This document shows positions 1 to 11,559 of a stretch of DNA of 64,000 nt, piece by piece. Under the pieces are notes generated by a model. That model was given only the letters and a program-made list of their open reading frames with translations. It did not search any database and was not told where the DNA came from. Where the stretch lies: positions 58,025-122,024 of the forward strand of contig JAGFNX010000202.1 in assembly GCA_017657125.1 (NCBI GenBank), read 5' to 3'. How positions within the stretch are numbered: the stretch's first letter is position 1; every line of letters begins with the position of its first letter. The DNA is from Scopulariopsis brevicaulis. Lineage: Eukaryota > Ascomycota > Sordariomycetes > Microascales > Microascaceae. The position numbers and the translations under genes are program-made.

Positions 1-517
1 TGGCCAGCCAAGCTCCGTAGGGTATGTTGCCTCTGGCTTCTGGGGCGGGCTCGCCCTCGGCCGGATCGTCCTCGCCGACATAACGAGCAAGCTCGGCGAG
101 CGGAGGATGATATTTGTGTACATCGCCATCGGCCTCGTCATGCAGCTGCTCTTCTGGTTCATCCCTAATATCATCGCCAACGCCGTCGTCGTCAGCTTCC
201 TGGGATTCATCATCGGGCCCTTTTTCCCTGCTGGCATCTCAATTATTACGAAGCTGCTGCCGAGGCACTTACATACGGCTTCAATTGGTACGTCTCCCCG
301 TTGTTCGTAGACGAGTGGTGGCGGGAAGGCTGACACTCAGCTCCTAGGCTTCTCCTCGAGCTTCGGACAGGCCGGGTCTGCCGCATTTCCCTTTCTTACC
401 GGCGCCATTGCAAGCGCCAAGGGTGTGATTGTCCTACAACCCATAATGTGTGGCTTGCTAGCAGGCATGTTCATAATGTGGGCCTTGCTTCCGCGCGTGA
501 AGAAGCAGGCCGAATAA
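1..517 (+). CDS. MFS transporter, C-terminal part (partial at left edge)
   Basis: The 5' part lies outside the window; the reading frame starts at base 2. Exon 1-287 joins exon 348-517 across a 60-bp intron (288-347; GTACGT donor, a GCTGAC branch site, TAG acceptor). The splice restores a continuous frame ending in TAA at 515-517. The visible ~150 residues contain several hydrophobic segments, a basic loop typical of the MFS cytoplasmic loop (SKLGERR) and the sequence FGQAGSAAFPF in a late transmembrane helix. The pattern resembles fungal MFS proteins of the BSC6-like group, which is family resemblance only. The substrate is unknown. The protein should sit in a membrane with the short polar tail (KKQAE) in the cytosol. 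Confidence 0.85.
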
Positions 518-2305
518 GATCACATTGCATCTGGGGACCCGTCGAGGGGAGGGTTTATTGTAGGGGTCTTGCCGAAAGCGGCGAGAGATGAGTGGCGTCA
601 GAGGGCTGTACCTTTGTCATTTGGCTTATTTGGGCAGGGGTATCGCCCGGAGATAAGTAATACGAAGGAAGGATCCCGAGGGAGGGCTGTGGACCCAACT
701 AGCGCCCTTGGCTCAATCAAGCCTTAGCCGCTCGGGTGGCTTGGCGGACTTTCCCCGATCTACGGGTCCCTAAGTTTCCAAATCGTATACTTTGCAAGGG
801 ACGCTGGGAAGGTAGGATTCGAGGCCAAGGGGGAGGATTCTGGATATGACGTGGGGACTGGGCAAGGGGCTAGATGAAACGGCACAACGGTGCAGCGTCC
901 TTGATAGTGCCGCCCCCTTCTTCATGAGTGCACTGTTTCTTAAAGTACACATGTAGCAATTCTTTGGAAGCGTGAGGTAGTTAACACTGAACCCCACGAT
1001 GTGAGCTAGACTGGGCGAGTTATAATGGTAGCTCAAGAGAAGCGGATCGCTCCATAACTTTTTTTTGTATTACCGGAACATGCGTGTAGGGAAAGCCTGG
1101 ATATATCAACGGACGAGAGATACGATCTCATATTAACCTACCCTTATTACGAGCCCACGTTATACGCCGGATGGTAACTATCGGGGTCCGCTTCTTCCTG
1201 CGTTTGGTTCTACGCCGCGTCAGGACCAAGGGACTGCAACTGCGCAGCGACGGGATTGTATGCGTGGGCCGGGGCTCCAACAGGCTGACCGGCTCGCCCC
1301 ATTGATCTGCTGCAGCCCCGCATCTGACCGCCGGGCCTCCGACGCGGCTCGGTTTCTAGGTCCGGATTGAGACTCCGTGTGTCTTTGAAAAAGCTGACGA
1401 TGCGTTTTCTTTAGATACTATCTGGGGTTCATTGTCCCTTGAAACAATACCATGCAGCGCCAATTCACACCCGAAAAATATGATGAAGCCGGGGTCGTCG
1501 ACTTTTCGGGGTCGCCATGTCAAAATCCTTCCTTGACCGCCGCGTTCGGCGACTAAAACATATGAGGGCTAGTCTTCGAAAAGCAAATGAGAGGCAATTA
1601 ACATATCGACGTAGACTTTTACTCGTTGCAGTTAAGAATGCAAGTGGGAATACATGTTATTCAAGACCAGATATGATTGCAGAGGTTCTCTTGAGAGATC
1701 TATCTAATGCTGGCACTCATGTGTCAATAGCTGCTGGCGCGGCATCTTCACGACGGGCGCCTGAGGGGCCTGGAGAGTTTAGATCAGTGGTGGTATGAAA
1801 TGTTAAGACACTGTATTTCTGCTGGATGGGGGCTGTGACGTTTGGTCTCCTCGATTAGGAAACGGTGTGTTACCAGGTTCGGTGTGTCGTGATCGAAATA
1901 AGCAGTCCGAGCCCTCCGCTACAGTCCGGCGTACTGGTTCAAGAAAATGGCGATCAATGTGGATACGATGTGCAACAGTCGAGCGGCTTACGACTTGCAA
2001 TTGGTGAGGCGGAGCTCCCCAGCGTCTCAGATCCTTTCCATCCATGGTTGTGTCATGCCGTGGGAAATACGAGCCTTGGCCGCCCCCAATCCGGTCTCAG
2101 AAATATCTCCAAGTTGTCTCTGCTCTGAATCCCCTGGGCAACCTCTGCCTATCCGAACAGTATCGATCCTGTTTTGCATTATTTAGTGTCCCATCTTCCC
2201 CTTGTAATTGGAAAGTCCACTCAAGCGCTACACTCCTTTCTAGCTTCCTCTTCCAGCCACTCGTTCCCTCTCGACTTCTAAACAGTACTCAGCACTTCGC
2301 TCACG
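518..2305. other. Intergenic spacer, no supported gene
   Basis: I see no convincing exon on either strand. A 93-codon open frame at 1517-1798 starts with ATG and is locally A/T-richer than its surroundings, but it has no recognisable domain. The stretch just before 2306 is pyrimidine-rich, which suits a promoter and 5' UTR for the next gene. Confidence 0.5.
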
Positions 2306-2824
2306 ATGGCCACCACCACGACCACCTCGGCCGCGACCGCCTCGCCGCCCACGTCAAATTGCATCAACGTCTACGACACCCCCGTGCAGGACATCGCCTG
2401 CGCCGTGCCCTTCTCCAAGGACAATGTCGACCACATGTCCAAGTGCTGCAAAAAGGCCGACGTTGTCAGCTACTACGACGACTGCGGACTCTACTGCCTC
2501 GCGCTGGATCAGAGCGCCGACGACCTCACCCAGTGCCTCTACGACGAGGGGCTCAAGTACCCCGAAGTCTTCTGTAGGGACAACGGGACGGCCAGCGCCA
2601 CCGCTACGGGCGGTGGTAAACTCATGGCTAGCGCGAGTGTGATCGCTAGCAGCAGCGACAAAGATGATGAGGACGATGAGGCTGATAACGAGGAAGATGA
2701 CGAGGACGGCGATGAAGATAGCTCGGGGGCCCTCGCTCGGCCCCAGGGGCATACCACCGTCGTGGGTGTCGTGATAGGCACGCTCCTCTTTTCGGCTACT
2801 GCCCTCGGGGCGGCGCTGGTTTAA
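2306..2824 (+). CDS. Small GPI-anchored cysteine-rich surface protein
   Basis: A single-exon protein of 172 residues. The N-terminal third is Ala/Thr-rich, then comes a compact domain (about residues 18-92) with eight cysteines, including the pairs KCCKK and DCGLYC and the motif VYDTPVQDIAC. This pattern recurs in many small Sordariomycete GPI-anchored proteins. An Asp/Glu-rich low-complexity linker (about 118-140) follows, then a C-terminal hydrophobic stretch preceded by small residues, which fits a GPI attachment signal. A classical N-terminal signal peptide is not obvious, which is odd for a GPI protein; the start may be mis-set or the leader atypical. Likely location is the plasma membrane outer face or cell wall. 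The eight cysteines recall CFEM domains, but the spacing does not clearly match. Confidence 0.75.
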   Translation: MATTTTTSAATASPPTSNCINVYDTPVQDIACAVPFSKDNVDHMSKCCKKADVVSYYDDCGLYCLALDQSADDLTQCLYDEGLKYPEVFCRDNGTASATATGGGKLMASASVIASSSDKDDEDDEADNEEDDEDGDEDSSGALARPQGHTTVVGVVIGTLLFSATALGAALV

Positions 2825-4249
2825 CATTACCGACGGCAGCGGCGAGACTCGAATGGGACCGGCGGGACAGGAGAAGCACATACAGGGACACGATAAAGAC
2901 TTCGGTTGTTTGGATCAAGCTCCGCATTCTTTTCTTTAATCACATAGTTTTCACTCTACTTGCTTGTAAAGAAGGCATTTTATATACCAGTTCATTTGCT
3001 GTATTCTTGCTGGTCAAAAAGTGGTGAAACTCAAGTTGAGCCGCTGTATCTTGACAATCATTTGCGCGAGTTGATTGTATCTAGAATTTACGGACGACGA
3101 CAGCATATACAATGAAGGTTACTCTACCAGTTTCGGTTCGTATAGATGGATATCACTCGACTATGAGTAGGCTACCTCTATAATCCGCCTCCGCTAGCCC
3201 TATTGAACGGGATCGACCACCCTAGGCGCGCGTCTTCCCTATACCAGCAACCGTGAGTGCATCGTAAGGAACGGACGCGGGGATTACGAGACCGGAGGGT
3301 GAGACCAGGAAAACTTGAAGCGTCTGCGACCATCAACCGGACTCCCGGTCGTTCTCGCGGTTATCCAGCCTAAGATGTTTTCAGACAACACCGCAAGGGT
3401 ACAGGGCCCGGATTCAGCACACCCGCATCACTGGTGTCCGAGACACAGACGCGTCAAGGACGGGGTCCCGGAAAGCGGCATGGGGTCATGGCTGAGTCTG
3501 TCCGCGGACAGCCAATATGCATCCAAATGACGCCACCATGCAGGGTTTTGGACCCACCTTTCGAAGCGAGCGGGCCGTTGGATTTTCTTGGGCATATATA
3601 TATCCACGCTAGAAATAGCGGAACGATGGCCATATATCCTCGTATTCCGCGCTCGTGTTCCGCACTAAGACAGGCCGGCGGGAGGCCGCGGGTTCCGGAT
3701 GTCTAAGCAGATCTTGAAGCGAGCTGCAAGCAGGGCATTGGCATCCTGCGAAGCTGTTGCTGGACTGACGCCGCCGCCTTAGCCGGTCCCTCCTCCCCTA
3801 TTCGTACAAATCTCGGAAGAAAACATCGGCTTCTAGCCCTATTCTGGTCGAGCTCCGCTCTCCTCGCCAACGGCGGGTGCTGTTTCCCATTGCCCGAGGC
3901 CGCGATCCTACTACGAGACCCCTCCGACAGGAATAGCACGTTTCTTTACCCCTGCTAGCGTCAGCGCATGGGCGTTGAGGTTACGGCGGTCCCCACTCCT
4001 CACTCTCAGCTGACGCTCAGCTGGGTGGGGCACACGGCCTAGCGCTCGTTCGCCTTGCCTCGCCCCGCTTCAGCTGAGACCCGGGGAGGGTCCGCTCATC
4101 CTGCATCCGCACCCTGCAATCCCGCGCGGCAAGTCCGAGGTAGGAAAGAACCACCAAGCAGTCCGATAGAACATTCGATTTATCTCATTTTTACGTAAAA
4201 CTACCCCCGTTTCGTTACATCTGGACACCACGGATGAATCCTACGCAGC
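2825..4249. other. Intergenic spacer, nothing recognisable
   Basis: This is 1.4 kb with only short out-of-context open frames. The right end is the 3' flank of the reverse-strand zinc-finger gene. I see no RNA gene or repeat. Confidence 0.5.
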
Positions 4250-4823
4250 TCATGCCCCCCTGGACTCCCCCTTGCACTTGCCCTGGTCCAAATGCTGCTT
4301 CATATTGTCGGCTCGAGTGAACACTGCCCCGCAGCCAGGACACGCCCTGTCTAGCCGTGGGCGGTAGCCCGTCTCTTCGGCCCACTTGGAATGCGCGGCC
4401 CAGACATGCCGGTCTATTTCTTTCTTGCTCGCCTTGGCTGCCTCGCATTTCTCGCGCGGGCACCCGTAGGGGAGATCGTGCTTCGCCATGTGTTTGCTTG
4501 TTCAACCCGTCAGTCTCTGTGAATAGTGCGGGTGGATAAGGGTGGAAGACTGACTTCAGCATGTACCGGTGGCTGAACCCCTCGCCGCATCTCTCGCATT
4601 CAGCTCGCTTTTCTCCGCTGGAAGGCGTCTTGCTCCTGTCCCTGGGCCTGGGTGTGCTAGAGCGGGATGTTCCCGCGACCGGGGACTTTGGGTGAGCTGG
4701 CCTCTCCTCGTGAGTAGATTCTGAGCTGCTTCTGTGGGACGCTACCCTGAATGCATCGGCTACTGGGTCATAGAAGTGCGTCTTGATTTCGGTGGTGGAC
4801 GTTAGTCGGCGAATGGGCGGCAT
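4250..4823 (-). CDS. Small C2H2 zinc-finger protein (three fingers)
   Basis: On the reverse strand, exon 4823-4555 joins exon 4496-4250 across a 58-bp intron (donor GTCAGT, branch GACTGAC, acceptor AAG). The result is 171 residues. The splice is supported because it completes finger 1 exactly: C-x2-C-x12-H-x3-H. Finger 2 is C-x4-C-x12-H-x4-H. Finger 3 is C-x2-C-x12-H-x5-C, a C2HC variant at the C-terminus. The N-terminal ~80 residues are Ser/Pro/Arg-rich and probably disordered. The likely role is nucleic-acid binding or transcriptional control; the target is unknown. The gene is isolated, with long spacers on both sides. Confidence 0.8.
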
Positions 4824-6403
4824 TGTGGCAGATGATGAAAGTGTTATAACTAAAGAGGGGTGAGGGAAAATATCTCGCCGAATGTGGTGGATATTATAGA
4901 GAGCTGTGAAGACAAAAGGGATAGAGGCCGCTGGCAGCGGGTAATACGTTTGTTAGACTTGGGTGTTGGGGGTATATAACGAAGGAGGGGCAGACCGGAA
5001 TGAACGCTGCGCCCACATGGCGGAGGGGATAGGGGAATGGGAGGGTATACGAGGTGGGCTTGGCGCTCAGTCGGGGACACAGGGGAAATACTAATTTACC
5101 TGTGGATGGAGTGTGGTAGGAGCCGACCCGTAGTCCCACTGGTCCTCATCCTGGTAGCGGTAATCCTCAGCACCCATAAAAGCGTCCTGCGCACCCTCCC
5201 TGAGCGGGGACATGGTGTACGACGGCTGTGAGGCGTTGTAGGGTGTGCCGCGGTGTGTATTCTTCGCATAGTTAGCGGATTACCTCGGCGTGGGTGTGTG
5301 TGTGATCGTACATACGTGTGTCTAGCCGTGCTTGATCGTATGGGACTTATTGGTATGGCGAAGAAATGATCATAGCATTCCGTGACATCTCACTTCGACA
5401 AGCTATCCTGAAGAGACGGGCTTCATTATGGCAGAGTCCCTTAGCCCAATTTATACTTTGATTTAGAGCCCGAGAATGAATCTAGAATATTCATCATGGG
5501 CATCTTTCGCGCTCCTCGCAGTATGCGCCCCTGAGCGCTTGTACGGAGCCCCAGCTCAGAAGGATAAGGCGACCACGCCGCCTGAGCTACGCCACGAGAG
5601 CACGAATGAGACAATGATGCCCTTCTCAGTGGCTTTTACCAGGCAACAAGACCAGGGCAGGCTGGGGGAGGGGACTTGGTGACGGAGCGCCATCAGTGCT
5701 GGCCCTCCTACTTCCTGGGAGCCTGCTAGGGTAAATACCCCTCTCGGATGCGAGAGATGGGAGGCCAGCACGGAACTCTGGCTGTGAGACTGGATTTTCG
5801 AGCATGTGTCGGGCGGAGCCGTTCGCCAGCGCACATTTTGGCGGGCCTGCCGCAGATACGCGCTCTGTCTGTCACCTGCATAGGATGCCTACGACTCAAA
5901 GCTGATGCCAGCTGACGCCACCTACCATAAATGGCTTGGCGCCGTGACTCGTTTGTATGTTACGCTTTGACTCATATTCGCGTCTCGCGCGCATGTGTAG
6001 GAAAGGAAATTAGGGTGTCGGACGTAACTTTCAATATAAATTGTTGCACGTCTGCTAGATTTGCTCGATGTTCCATTCCTCGGGTAGGCGAGCCCTCGTC
6101 TTTCGACTTTCCGCTCTGATATAGATAGCCGTTTGCGCGTTCCCGCTCTCTGGAGACTGCCGCCTATTCCATTGTGTTGTAGTTTCGGTTCTTGCTATCG
6201 CTCACAGGCCCAGATACAAGATACAAGTTTCCAAAGACGAACCGTTCCAATGTCACTGTTCACAGCTTTACGATAAAATAAAAATAAAATAAAAAAAGAC
6301 ACGGGATACAATTGAGGTATCTCACGACTGCGATGGACCTAACGCGACGCAAACCAAGAGTCAAATGTGCCCTTGGTAATGAGTAATAATCCATGTCAAT
6401 GCT
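4824..6403. other. Intergenic spacer with a short A-rich microsatellite
   Basis: No gene could be supported. An (AAAAT)n-like run sits at about 6273-6297, just downstream of the next reverse-strand gene's stop. Short open frames at 5476-5682 and 5931-6119 lack coding character. Confidence 0.5.
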
Positions 6404-7441
6404 TCAGTTCAACACGAGACACGAGCCATTCTCCACACCCACAAGGTTTGGCCTCGTCAACGTCATCCTTCGCTCCTCCGGGGTTTTCTTCCTCTCCTGC
6501 TCCAGCCCCCAGTCAAGGGTGCGCGGCACATCATACGTGGCGAACAACCTCATGATGAGCCCCGTATACGAATACCTCTGCTCGTGCGACAGCACCCAGT
6601 ACGTGGCGCCGCCGATCCGCCGGTAAAGCTCCAGCCCGGCCCGAACGCCCATGCTCTGCATATCGCCGTAGGAGTAGGCCTCCTTCAGCGTGGCCATCAT
6701 GGCGAGCTTCTCAGTGCGCGGCTCTGCGTCCAGGAAGGCCCGTAGCGGCCCGTCGTACATGCGGATACCGTGCGGCGCTATCATCAGGGCCTCGTTGACC
6801 TCCTCCCCAGCCACAGTGTGCGTCCAGACGATTGTGGTACAGAAATGGAGCGGCTTGTGCCCGCGCAGTCGGAGGATGGTAAGCCAAGACGGTAGGGGCT
6901 CTCCGGGGTGTAGGTCCGGCCCGCGCCAGGTTTTGGCGTCGGTGGCGAGGTCATGGAACACATTGATGGTCTCGAAGTGGTTCCAGGGCTTGATCATGGC
7001 GGCCACCTGGGAGGTACCAAAGACGGGGATGCGCGGGTTGAATTGCGTAAGGCTCGCTTTGTGTGTATGGTCGTCGAAGGTGAAGCCGAGGAAGATGGCG
7101 TCAATGTTGCTCTCGTTATCTTCATGCGGCGGATGATGCCCTGCGACCGCTTCGATCTCTGCCACGACATCCTCGAGGGCCGCCGCGTCCGAGAATGCGG
7201 GCTTTTGCGTCAGCGACACACCGAGTAGCCACTCTGAGAGCAGCGTGCTTGGCTCGCCCAGCCATGGCTCGAAGACGACGTGGTAGTAGGCCTTTCCAGA
7301 CGCCGTTCGCTCTTCGGACGGCCGTGGAAATGACATTAGCCAGCCATTGTCGCCATTGAGGGAGGTTAGGATGGGTCTTAAGACTTCCTTCTGTGTGTCC
7401 AGCTGAGCTCGGAGGGCTTTCTGAAATTCCGCCGTGTCCAT
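6404..7441 (-). CDS. MBL-fold-like hypothetical protein (metallo-beta-lactamase superfamily relative)
   Basis: A single exon of 345 residues if the ATG at 7441 is used, which has a good context and is followed by MDTAEF. The frame stays open to another ATG at 7573, giving 389 residues, and the upstream part looks less conserved. The sequence resembles a fungal hypothetical family recalling MBL-fold hydrolases: a SFPRP strand near the N-terminus, a YYHVVFEPWLGEP segment, and an Asp-His-x-His motif (FDDHTH) where MBL proteins carry HxHxDH. The canonical first histidine pair is not intact, so catalysis is uncertain. The C-terminus is Lys/Arg/Glu-rich. It is probably cytosolic, with no signal peptide or membrane segment. 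The substrate is unknown. Confidence 0.65.
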   Translation of the reverse strand: MDTAEFQKALRAQLDTQKEVLRPILTSLNGDNGWLMSFPRPSEERTASGKAYYHVVFEPWLGEPSTLLSEWLLGVSLTQKPAFSDAAALEDVVAEIEAVAGHHPPHEDNESNIDAIFLGFTFDDHTHKASLTQFNPRIPVFGTSQVAAMIKPWNHFETINVFHDLATDAKTWRGPDLHPGEPLPSWLTILRLRGHKPLHFCTTIVWTHTVAGEEVNEALMIAPHGIRMYDGPLRAFLDAEPRTEKLAMMATLKEAYSYGDMQSMGVRAGLELYRRIGGATYWVLSHEQRYSYTGLIMRLFATYDVPRTLDWGLEQERKKTPEERRMTLTRPNLVGVENGSCLVLN

Positions 7442-8009
7442 GGCGTCGATGCGTACCCAACTATGTATTCGCGGGGATATTTGGTAAGGAAGTGCATCTT
7501 CCAAATGTTCAGGTACCAAGGGTGTACTTATATTCCTTCTTAAGACCCTGATCGTTGACCTTCCCTGGCGCATGTTAGTTCCCGTTTCGGTCTGATCCTG
7601 TGGGATTTAGAAATCTGACCTACATTATCACTAGCACGTGGGCTGACACTGACAGGGAGCGGTTGCGCTGACCTACATGGGCGGGGCTAGTGAAAACTAC
7701 GACTGTGACGAAATACGACTTCAATACCCTAGATAGCCGAGCGTGAGGGTGGAGTAAGTATTGGTCTGTAACACAGGCAACAAAGATTAATGGGAAAACG
7801 GAATAGGACCGGCAAGGAACATGCGATAACGAGGGGTTAGGCACGTTGGTGGACTTTGACTAGGCTTATTCCTACTTTTTTCTTGTATTTATAATCTACA
7901 AACTATCATTTTGCGCCTGTAGGTTGCGTTCCGCCGGTTTGGGAGAAAATGGCTGCTGATGTTTTATGTCGACATCATCCCAACTTTTTTTTGACTGTTT
8001 CAGGAGATT
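7442..8009. other. Intergenic spacer between the MBL-like and F-box-associated-like genes
   Basis: This is a divergent intergenic region of about 0.57 kb. Its right end (about 7980-8000) is T-rich and could be a pyrimidine tract of a 5' UTR intron or promoter. No other feature is supported. Confidence 0.4.
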
Positions 8010-9838
8010 ATGTCCAGATTAGACCGGCATGTCGGCGTACAGGCGCGATGCTTTCTTTGTGATCACGACTTCAATAGAGTCTTCAAGACCTGTGGGATTG
8101 AGCAACAGCTAAACCTCGTCGCCCGTAAGCGTGGTCCGGACACTTATTGACGCACACGATCTTATCAATTGACGCTGTCGTTGTAGTCTTTGCCGTTGAT
8201 GACTCGGTCGAGATAGTACGAGACGCGTCATCGCGCATCATTGACTTCATCGAGGAAATAAGTTCCCGAGTGACTTTTGAGGTTGGAGGCGTTCGGCATC
8301 GTTTCCAACGGTATCACCCGTATTTTGGGGAACAGACGGAACAAACATGGTATCTTGACGAAAGATGGGAGGAAGACGTCAAGTATTGTGGCCAATGTGT
8401 GCTGGAAAAGGCCCTATTTTTTGCTCATGCGGACTGCTGGCGCGTCACCGAACGTTACGGTATCGATGCCACTCGGCTTTATAGGTTCGCCGTACAAACC
8501 CAACCGTTGATTCCATGCATAAGCGACAAGCCACACGGCCGAATCTGGCGATTTTTCGACCACGTCGGCAATTTGAACAGTGAGACGCCGCTGGGGAAGC
8601 TTCTTGTCGAAATATCCCGCCGACTGCCTCCCGAACTCCAGGAGAATACTATGGCTTTTCTTCAACAAGCCGCGTGGGACAAAGTGCGGAACATTTGCAT
8701 GAATGCCACCGATTACGAAATCATGCAGAAGGCGGGCGAAGTACTGCTCACACGGCTGGCGGCAGTGGAGTCGTTAACCGTGCCGGTCCTGAAGTGCATT
8801 CCCGCGAAGTCTCCAGGCCCCGACTTACAGCCATCCAGGTCACGCGTCTCGCCGCAGGATCCGGGTCTAGTGGGCGACGACTCGGTCAAAGCCTTGTCAA
8901 TTCGTGTCCAGAACCTTTTTGGACGAACCTATATCTCGAAAATCGTCGTTGACCAGGCAGGCGATGGCATCCTATCTATCCCCGTGTCACCGCGCCAGAT
9001 TACAGGCCTACGATTCGCGCTTGGAAGGTTCGGACTTTGCGCACTCCGCATCCTCTACGACGGCGGATCTAAATCAGCTTGGCTTGGTGACACCTCCGGC
9101 TGCTGGTTTGGTAATATTGCCGGAACTCGGCTTCGTGACCTCCATACAACTGCCGATGTTCGTCCCCTATTGTCTTACATGAATATCCTACCCCACTTTG
9201 TTATTACTTAAACGCTGACTGCGCAACCGTGAGGTAGAGTCTTCGCGTGGTCAGCCTCGACCTAGATGACGCAAACATACGTGCACGCGAATCCAGAAGA
9301 AACGCGTTATTGGACGTTGAGGTGGACACACCTCCTGGTGAACTCCTCGCCTTCACCTCCAATGTCCGGAATCCCCATCGGCCCATCCTGTCAACCCCGT
9401 ACTATCGTCGGTGGAAGATGCTCTCTTACCTGCCGCTTACGTTTGGTTCATGTTATACCTCTGGCCTTACAGTATACTGGGATGGACGCATCATAATTGG
9501 CATGGCTTCTCATGGGCCGGGAGGCCTCAGCACTTCTATCGGCCGTAGGCATGGGGAGGCAATGCACTTCCCCTTAGCTCCAGGGGAATTCTTGACCTCG
9601 CTCTGGGCGAGGGCTTCCCATGATAGTAGGCGATTAACAGGTAGACCCTTTGTTCTCACCGTAAGTCTTCATTGACGTAGGAAGATCAAGATCAATCCTC
9701 TCGCTCCAACGGGCTTTTAATACCCGCCCGTATCTGACTTAATAGAAGGATCGAGTAGACTATCGAGAGCTTTCGGCGACGCTACCCAAATTTGACACCG
9801 ATTATATGTTTTACAATCCTCACTTATCAGTACCGTAA
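8010..9838 (+). CDS. F-box-associated-like fungal hypothetical protein (four exons)
   Basis: My model joins 8010-8124, 8187-9157, 9238-9660 and 9746-9838, giving about 533 residues. Intron 1 has GTAAGC/TAG. Intron 2 has an unusual GTTCGT donor, a GCTGAC branch and a TAG acceptor, and it bypasses a stop at 9209-9211. Intron 3 has a perfect GTAAGT donor. Each splice restores the frame. The N-terminus has a Cys-x2-Cys near residue 14 (CFLCDHDF). The middle has a Cys-x2-Cys plus HADCW segment. The C-terminal half carries the pattern GLRFALGRFG...SAWLGD..GCWFG, familiar from large Fusarium/Colletotrichum-type families annotated as F-box or unknown. I infer membership from that resemblance. No function can be assigned. 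The last exon is the least certain, and the gene could be a recent pseudogene if intron 2 is wrong. Confidence 0.6.
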
Positions 9839-11559
9839 GACTATACTGAGCGACCGGACTACCTGTCGGATGTGATGAAAGGTAAGTCTGGCCTAGCTCC
9901 CTAACATCTCCGGTCCACGCCTGCGCTCGTGTAATTACCTGTGTTATGTCTGCATTGTGTCATGAGATATTATAAAGCATCCCGGGGTATGGTGGAAGAT
10001 TAAACGGCGAGGAGAACGGCAGACTCTTTCTTATATGGCCCCACAAGCCCATCTATTGGCTTCAAGCCCTGGGCAACGATGGTCATACCCTGGCAGCTTG
10101 CCAGAACGCAGGATCTTGCAGTCATTGATTTCCGAATACCAAATGCGACAAAAAAAAAGAAAGAGTTAGTTTACGCCGTCCACTGATGGGAAATGATCAA
10201 GACTAAGTGGTAAAACCAGGGAGTGAGTGTTATGTTGTTAAAGATTTCCTACCAAGGCCTAATGTTCTTGGTTTGCGTGTTTAGGTATTGCGTGGATTAT
10301 TGCGACCCAGTTGACATTCTCTACGCCGTGAAGTATCTGGTTATAATAAAGTTTGGGCGCAACGACTGGACAAGCTTTGTATCAGAGAATAGTCCATTGT
10401 TGTGGCTGGACTTTCCATGCCTCGACCAAACTCAACCACCCTCTACGACACATTTATATTCTCACCGTTCCATCCGTCACCGTCCAGATCACAGACTACC
10501 TATTGCTCTACTTTGCTCTTGGCTTCGTTTCAGAGGGTTCCTACCCACTATTTTCGTCTTGAAGGAACGCAAATACGCGTTGGGAAGGGCATATGCGTCT
10601 TAGCCGATAGCCATACCTTGACTGAACGGGCTTATCTATCCTAGGCAAATCCTGTAAGATCGTGTTGCCGATAGCTATTGTAGGCGCCGGCGATAAACTC
10701 TCCTAAGTCTCTTGGACCTGGTCCCGCCACTTTACCGAGCCCGCCACGGATGACGCCTCGATCTCATTGGACCACGGCTCTAAATACAAGCTGCTCTGTA
10801 TCTCAAGAGCAGAGCTCGATGCCGCACAAGTCGTTTTTCTTGAGGCTTGACTCGGCCCCCGGATTTGGTTGTCTTTTATTCGGGACGACTCAATAGGGTC
10901 GTGGTAAAGGCTTTCCTCTCGGGCGGTTCGTGGAAAGGTACTCGCAGCTTTCGGGGCAATTATTGTTGGGGGTAGGGGCAGGACATCTATCACTAGAAAG
11001 GATGCGTACCTTGGTCAAGATCATGCTCATATTGGTGGCGAGCGTCCCGCCAGTATGTCTACGCCCCAGGTTTGCAATGGAAAGTCAGAGTCTGCGGCGT
11101 GTTTGATGGATGGCATTCATATGTGGCACTTGAATTACAAGGTGTGTTGTGGCCATTCAAAAGAGACACGCAAACAATTGTGGCCCGACGTTTCGATGAG
11201 ACGTCAATGATCATCAAACCGTGGCCACCTGGTCCTCGGACCCGCCTCATCCGCCCGCTTTGACTGCCGGATGTTGTTCCGCCGTCCCCATCTATTTCGG
11301 CCACCAATCACATCAGGCGCTAGTCGTCAGTCCGCCGGTTTGAGGTAGAGTTTCCAGCGGCCCACTCCGGGTATACGGCTCCAATAAATGAACATAGCAG
11401 TATAAGGCATTTGATGTACGGGATGACTTTTGGACGGAAATGATATATAAGTCGACCAGTTTTCTCAATTGGGGAGCGCAGATTCTCTGAATAACTCTTT
11501 GACTGCTATCCCAAGCCCGTCTTAGAACACCAGTCGTTAACAAGAGGGAAGAAATAATT
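9839..11559. other. Intergenic spacer, no supported gene
   Basis: This is 1.7 kb with moderately A/T-rich patches. Open frames at 10223-10603 (+) and 10703-10993 (-) show no recognisable motif. The last ~100 bp upstream of 11560 should contain the promoter of the GH5 gene. Confidence 0.45.
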
